Source: Bacteroidota bacterium (GTDB lineage Bacteria > Bacteroidota > Bacteroidia > Chitinophagales > Chitinophagaceae). From it: 7,921 nt of DNA. The translations under genes were made by a program, and so were the position numbers. Shown piece after piece: positions 6,143-7,921 of this stretch. How positions within the stretch are numbered: position 1 is the stretch's first letter; the number at the start of each line of letters is the position of its first letter. The DNA is taken from positions 1 to 7,921 of the forward strand of contig JAEZRL010000047.1 in assembly GCA_023440945.1 (NCBI GenBank), written 5' to 3'. Under the pieces are notes generated by a model. It searched no databases. It had not been told where the DNA came from and worked only from the letters and a program-made list of their open reading frames with translations.

Positions 6143-7399
6143 CTATTCTACTTTCGCTAATGCTGCTTCCAGTTTTTTAAACATCTCATTAATATCTTCC
6201 AGCTTACAAGTTCCTACACTTAAACGATACCATGATGAATTTCTACTTGCACCAAATGCATAAAACGGAACAACCGCTAAACTTGCTTCACGTAAAATAT
6301 AGTCTGTAACGGCAGATTGATCAGGTAACGCTTTTCCATTCGCAACTTTTCCTGCAAGATCAATCTTCACGGTTAAATAAATACCACCCTGCGGCGTGAT
6401 GGCATCAACACAATAACCTTTTTGTTTCAGCTTTATGAAACCATCGTAAATAGTACGTAAACGCTTTTCCAATTGCGCCTTAAAATCTTTAAAGTAATTT
6501 TCGATGCTTCTTCTATCTGTTAGAAACTGCGCTGTTGCTTTTTGTTCAGCCATTGGTGCCCATGCACCTATATGACTTAATAAAGCCCGTATCTTTGCTA
6601 TCACTTTTGCCGGCCCTAAAGCCCAGCCAACTCTTACACCTGTTGATGCAAAAGCTTTTGAAATGCCGTCAATGAAAATGGTGTATTCTTTCATTTCAGG
6701 TCTTAAACTTACCGGATTATAATGCCTTGTTTCACCAAATGTTAACGTCCAATACATCTGATCAAACATGATGTATAGTTTCTTTTCATTCTCGCCCCTG
6801 CGCTTATTTTCTTCCAATACAAGATCACAGATCTTTTCCAACTCGGTTTTATTAAGTGTTGTACCAGTTGGATTTTGAGGTGTACATAAACAAATTAATG
6901 CTGCATCTTTTATATGGGGTTGTATATCAGAAGCAACAGGCATGAAATTATTCTCAGGTGTTGTTTCTATTTCGCAATGCTCGCCACCTGTTAAATGTGT
7001 ATAATGATTATTGTTCCATGAAGGCACTGCGTAAATAACTTTATCACCTTTATTAACAATGGTTTTGAAAACAGTATATATCAAAGGCCGTCCGCCGCTT
7101 GCAATTTGAATTTCATCAACGGCATAGTCAAGCCCTTCACCTTCTTTTATAAAATCTGAAACTGCCTGTCTTAATTCTAACAAGCCATTACCCGGAGGGT
7201 AATTTGTTTTATGTTCTTTATATGCTTGAATGATAAGTTTTTCCAATGCTTCAGGTATTGGAAAGATAGATGGATCAAAATCTCCGATGGTATAATTGTA
7301 AATTTTTTCACCCTTCCTAATGCGTTCGCTTATTTCATTGCCAAGTCTTACAATTTCAGAACCCACCATTGTCTCCGCTAAACCGCTAAGTTTACTCAT
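6143..7399 (-). CDS. class I/II pyridoxal-phosphate-dependent aminotransferase
   Basis: Cytoplasmic fold-type I aminotransferase, 418 residues, full length for the AspC-like group. The PLP lysine is K248 in SKAFASTGVRVGW (247-259), with the phosphate-binding R256. N176 in CTPQNPTGT (172-180) and D213 in MFDQMYW (211-217) are the cofactor O3' and ring-nitrogen contacts. W128 in AVPSWNNNHY stacks on the ring. R392 in SWYRLSVGT (389-397) is placed to bind the substrate alpha-carboxylate. These make an active enzyme likely; the sequence does not settle whether the donor is aspartate, an aromatic or another amino acid, so I give no symbol. The ATG at 7399 has an A+T-rich leader without a Shine-Dalgarno box. 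The gene stands alone: it converges with the orphan gene and diverges from the YtfJ-family gene. Confidence 0.94.
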   Translation of the reverse strand: MSKLSGLAETMVGSEIVRLGNEISERIRKGEKIYNYTIGDFDPSIFPIPEALEKLIIQAYKEHKTNYPPGNGLLELRQAVSDFIKEGEGLDYAVDEIQIASGGRPLIYTVFKTIVNKGDKVIYAVPSWNNNHYTHLTGGEHCEIETTPENNFMPVASDIQPHIKDAALICLCTPQNPTGTTLNKTELEKICDLVLEENKRRGENEKKLYIMFDQMYWTLTFGETRHYNPVSLRPEMKEYTIFIDGISKAFASTGVRVGWALGPAKVIAKIRALLSHIGAWAPMAEQKATAQFLTDRRSIENYFKDFKAQLEKRLRTIYDGFIKLKQKGYCVDAITPQGGIYLTVKIDLAGKVANGKALPDQSAVTDYILREASLAVVPFYAFGASRNSSWYRLSVGTCKLEDINEMFKKLEAALAKVE

Positions 7400-7415
7400 A
7401 ATACTTTATTGACTA

Positions 7416-7423
7416 CAAAATTA
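7416..7423 (-). promoter_or_regulatory. candidate -7 box for the aminotransferase gene
   Basis: The minus strand reads TAATTTTG, an exact match to the Bacteroidota -7 consensus TAnnTTTG, 16 bp before the ATG at 7399. It would give a leader of roughly ten bases. No TTG lies at the expected 17-21 bp upstream; the nearest is only 12 bp away, so the call rests on one half of the promoter. Confidence 0.3.
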
Positions 7424-7613
7424 AGACATGAAAGGCAACTAAAAGGAATGATCTATTGTGTAATGAATATGAAATGCAACATTTATAAAAGGTGCCTATG
7501 GAAAGTTTTTATTTCATGACGCAGATGAATTTTAAATATGATGACTTGTGATTTTATACCTTTAGTCTCTTATTTCAACTAAGATTTTATTGTCTTACCA
7601 AAACATAATTATT

Positions 7614-7921
7614 ATGGAAAATGGAAGCATTGTTGAAAAATTAGCCTCACAATTCTCACAATCTGCCTCGGTAAAGAATGTATTTGGGGAACCTGTTCAG
7701 GTAGGAGAGAAAACTATTATTCCTGTTGCTCAGGTAGCTTATGGTTTAGGCGGAGGTCATGGCAAAGGAAGAAAAAATCCCGGTAAAAAAATGTACGCAG
7801 AACCCGGAACACAACCCGAAGACAACGATGTGGTGGGAGAAGGAGGCGGTGTTGGCGGGGGAATTTATGCAAGACCCAAACGTGTGTATGAAATTACACC
7901 TGCATGCACACGATTTATACC
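7614..7921 (+). CDS. YtfJ/GerW (Spore_YtfJ) family protein, N-terminal part, cut by the right window edge
   Basis: The visible 102 codons match the family founded on Bacillus YtfJ (GerW). In order they show a short N-terminal helix (ENGSIVEKLASQFSQSASV, 2-20), the strand pair VFGEPVQVGEKTIIPVAQVAYGLG (23-46), a glycine patch GGGHGKG (46-52), then a second glycine-rich run GEGGGVGGG (75-83) leading into IYARPKRVYEITP (84-96) and TRFI at the cut. The arrangement 'G-E-P-.-.-.-G-.-.-I-I-P-V' then 'G-G-G-.-.-.-.-.-P-.-.-V-.-E-.-T-P' is the family signature. A Lys/Gly-rich and acidic insert (about 50-74) separates the two glycine runs. In spore formers the protein affects germination; in Bacteroidota the role is unknown. 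The ATG follows an A+T-rich leader with no Shine-Dalgarno box. No clear promoter is visible in the 214 bp upstream. Confidence 0.85.
   Translation, partial: MENGSIVEKLASQFSQSASVKNVFGEPVQVGEKTIIPVAQVAYGLGGGHGKGRKNPGKKMYAEPGTQPEDNDVVGEGGGVGGGIYARPKRVYEITPACTRFI

Overview
The window looks like chromosomal DNA from a member of the Bacteroidota, with a Chitinophagaceae-like relative as my best guess. The base composition is A+T-rich. Most starts follow A-rich leaders with no Shine-Dalgarno box. An exact TAnnTTTG-type -7 box lies ahead of one gene. The families present (a lipoprotein-adaptor HAE1 efflux pump, a SixA-like phosphatase, a MurG-like glycosyltransferase, a YtfJ-family protein) are common in that phylum. 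This is an inference from sequence features, not from a database search. I see no tRNA, rRNA, CRISPR array, insertion sequence or prophage.

Layout from left to right. Positions 1-2388 (minus strand) hold the start of an RND multidrug-efflux operon. A lipoprotein membrane-fusion adaptor (1189-2388) is followed 20 bp later by the first 389 codons of an AcrB-like inner-membrane permease, which runs off the left edge. An outer-membrane TolC-like gene probably follows outside the window. Positions 2389-2616 hold no convincing gene and no clear promoter. Positions 2617-3060 (minus) hold a 5'-truncated dihydrofolate-reductase/RibD-fold gene whose conserved N-terminal third is missing. At 3091-3585 (plus) is a SixA-type histidine phosphatase with a TTG start. 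Its last 17 bp overlap tail-to-tail with an EamA-family transporter (3569-4474, minus). The transporter sits 34 bp downstream of a MurG-fold glycosyltransferase (4509-5597, minus, TTG start), so these two probably form an operon.

From 5640 (plus) there is a tiny 47-residue lipoprotein with a Cys-Gly-Cys-Pro motif, then an 82-residue unrecognised protein (5833-6081). A class I/II PLP-dependent aminotransferase (6143-7399, minus) converges on them. A 214 bp divergent intergenic region separates it from the start of a YtfJ/GerW-family protein (7614 to the right edge, plus).

The genes do not form one pathway. The only clear functional units are the efflux operon and the glycosyltransferase-EamA pair; the rest looks like ordinary mixed chromosomal content. 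I found no evidence of a new defence or mobile system. The most interesting items are the small CGCP lipoprotein and its orphan neighbour, the decaying DHFR-like gene, and a 'spore' family protein in what looks like a non-sporulating lineage.
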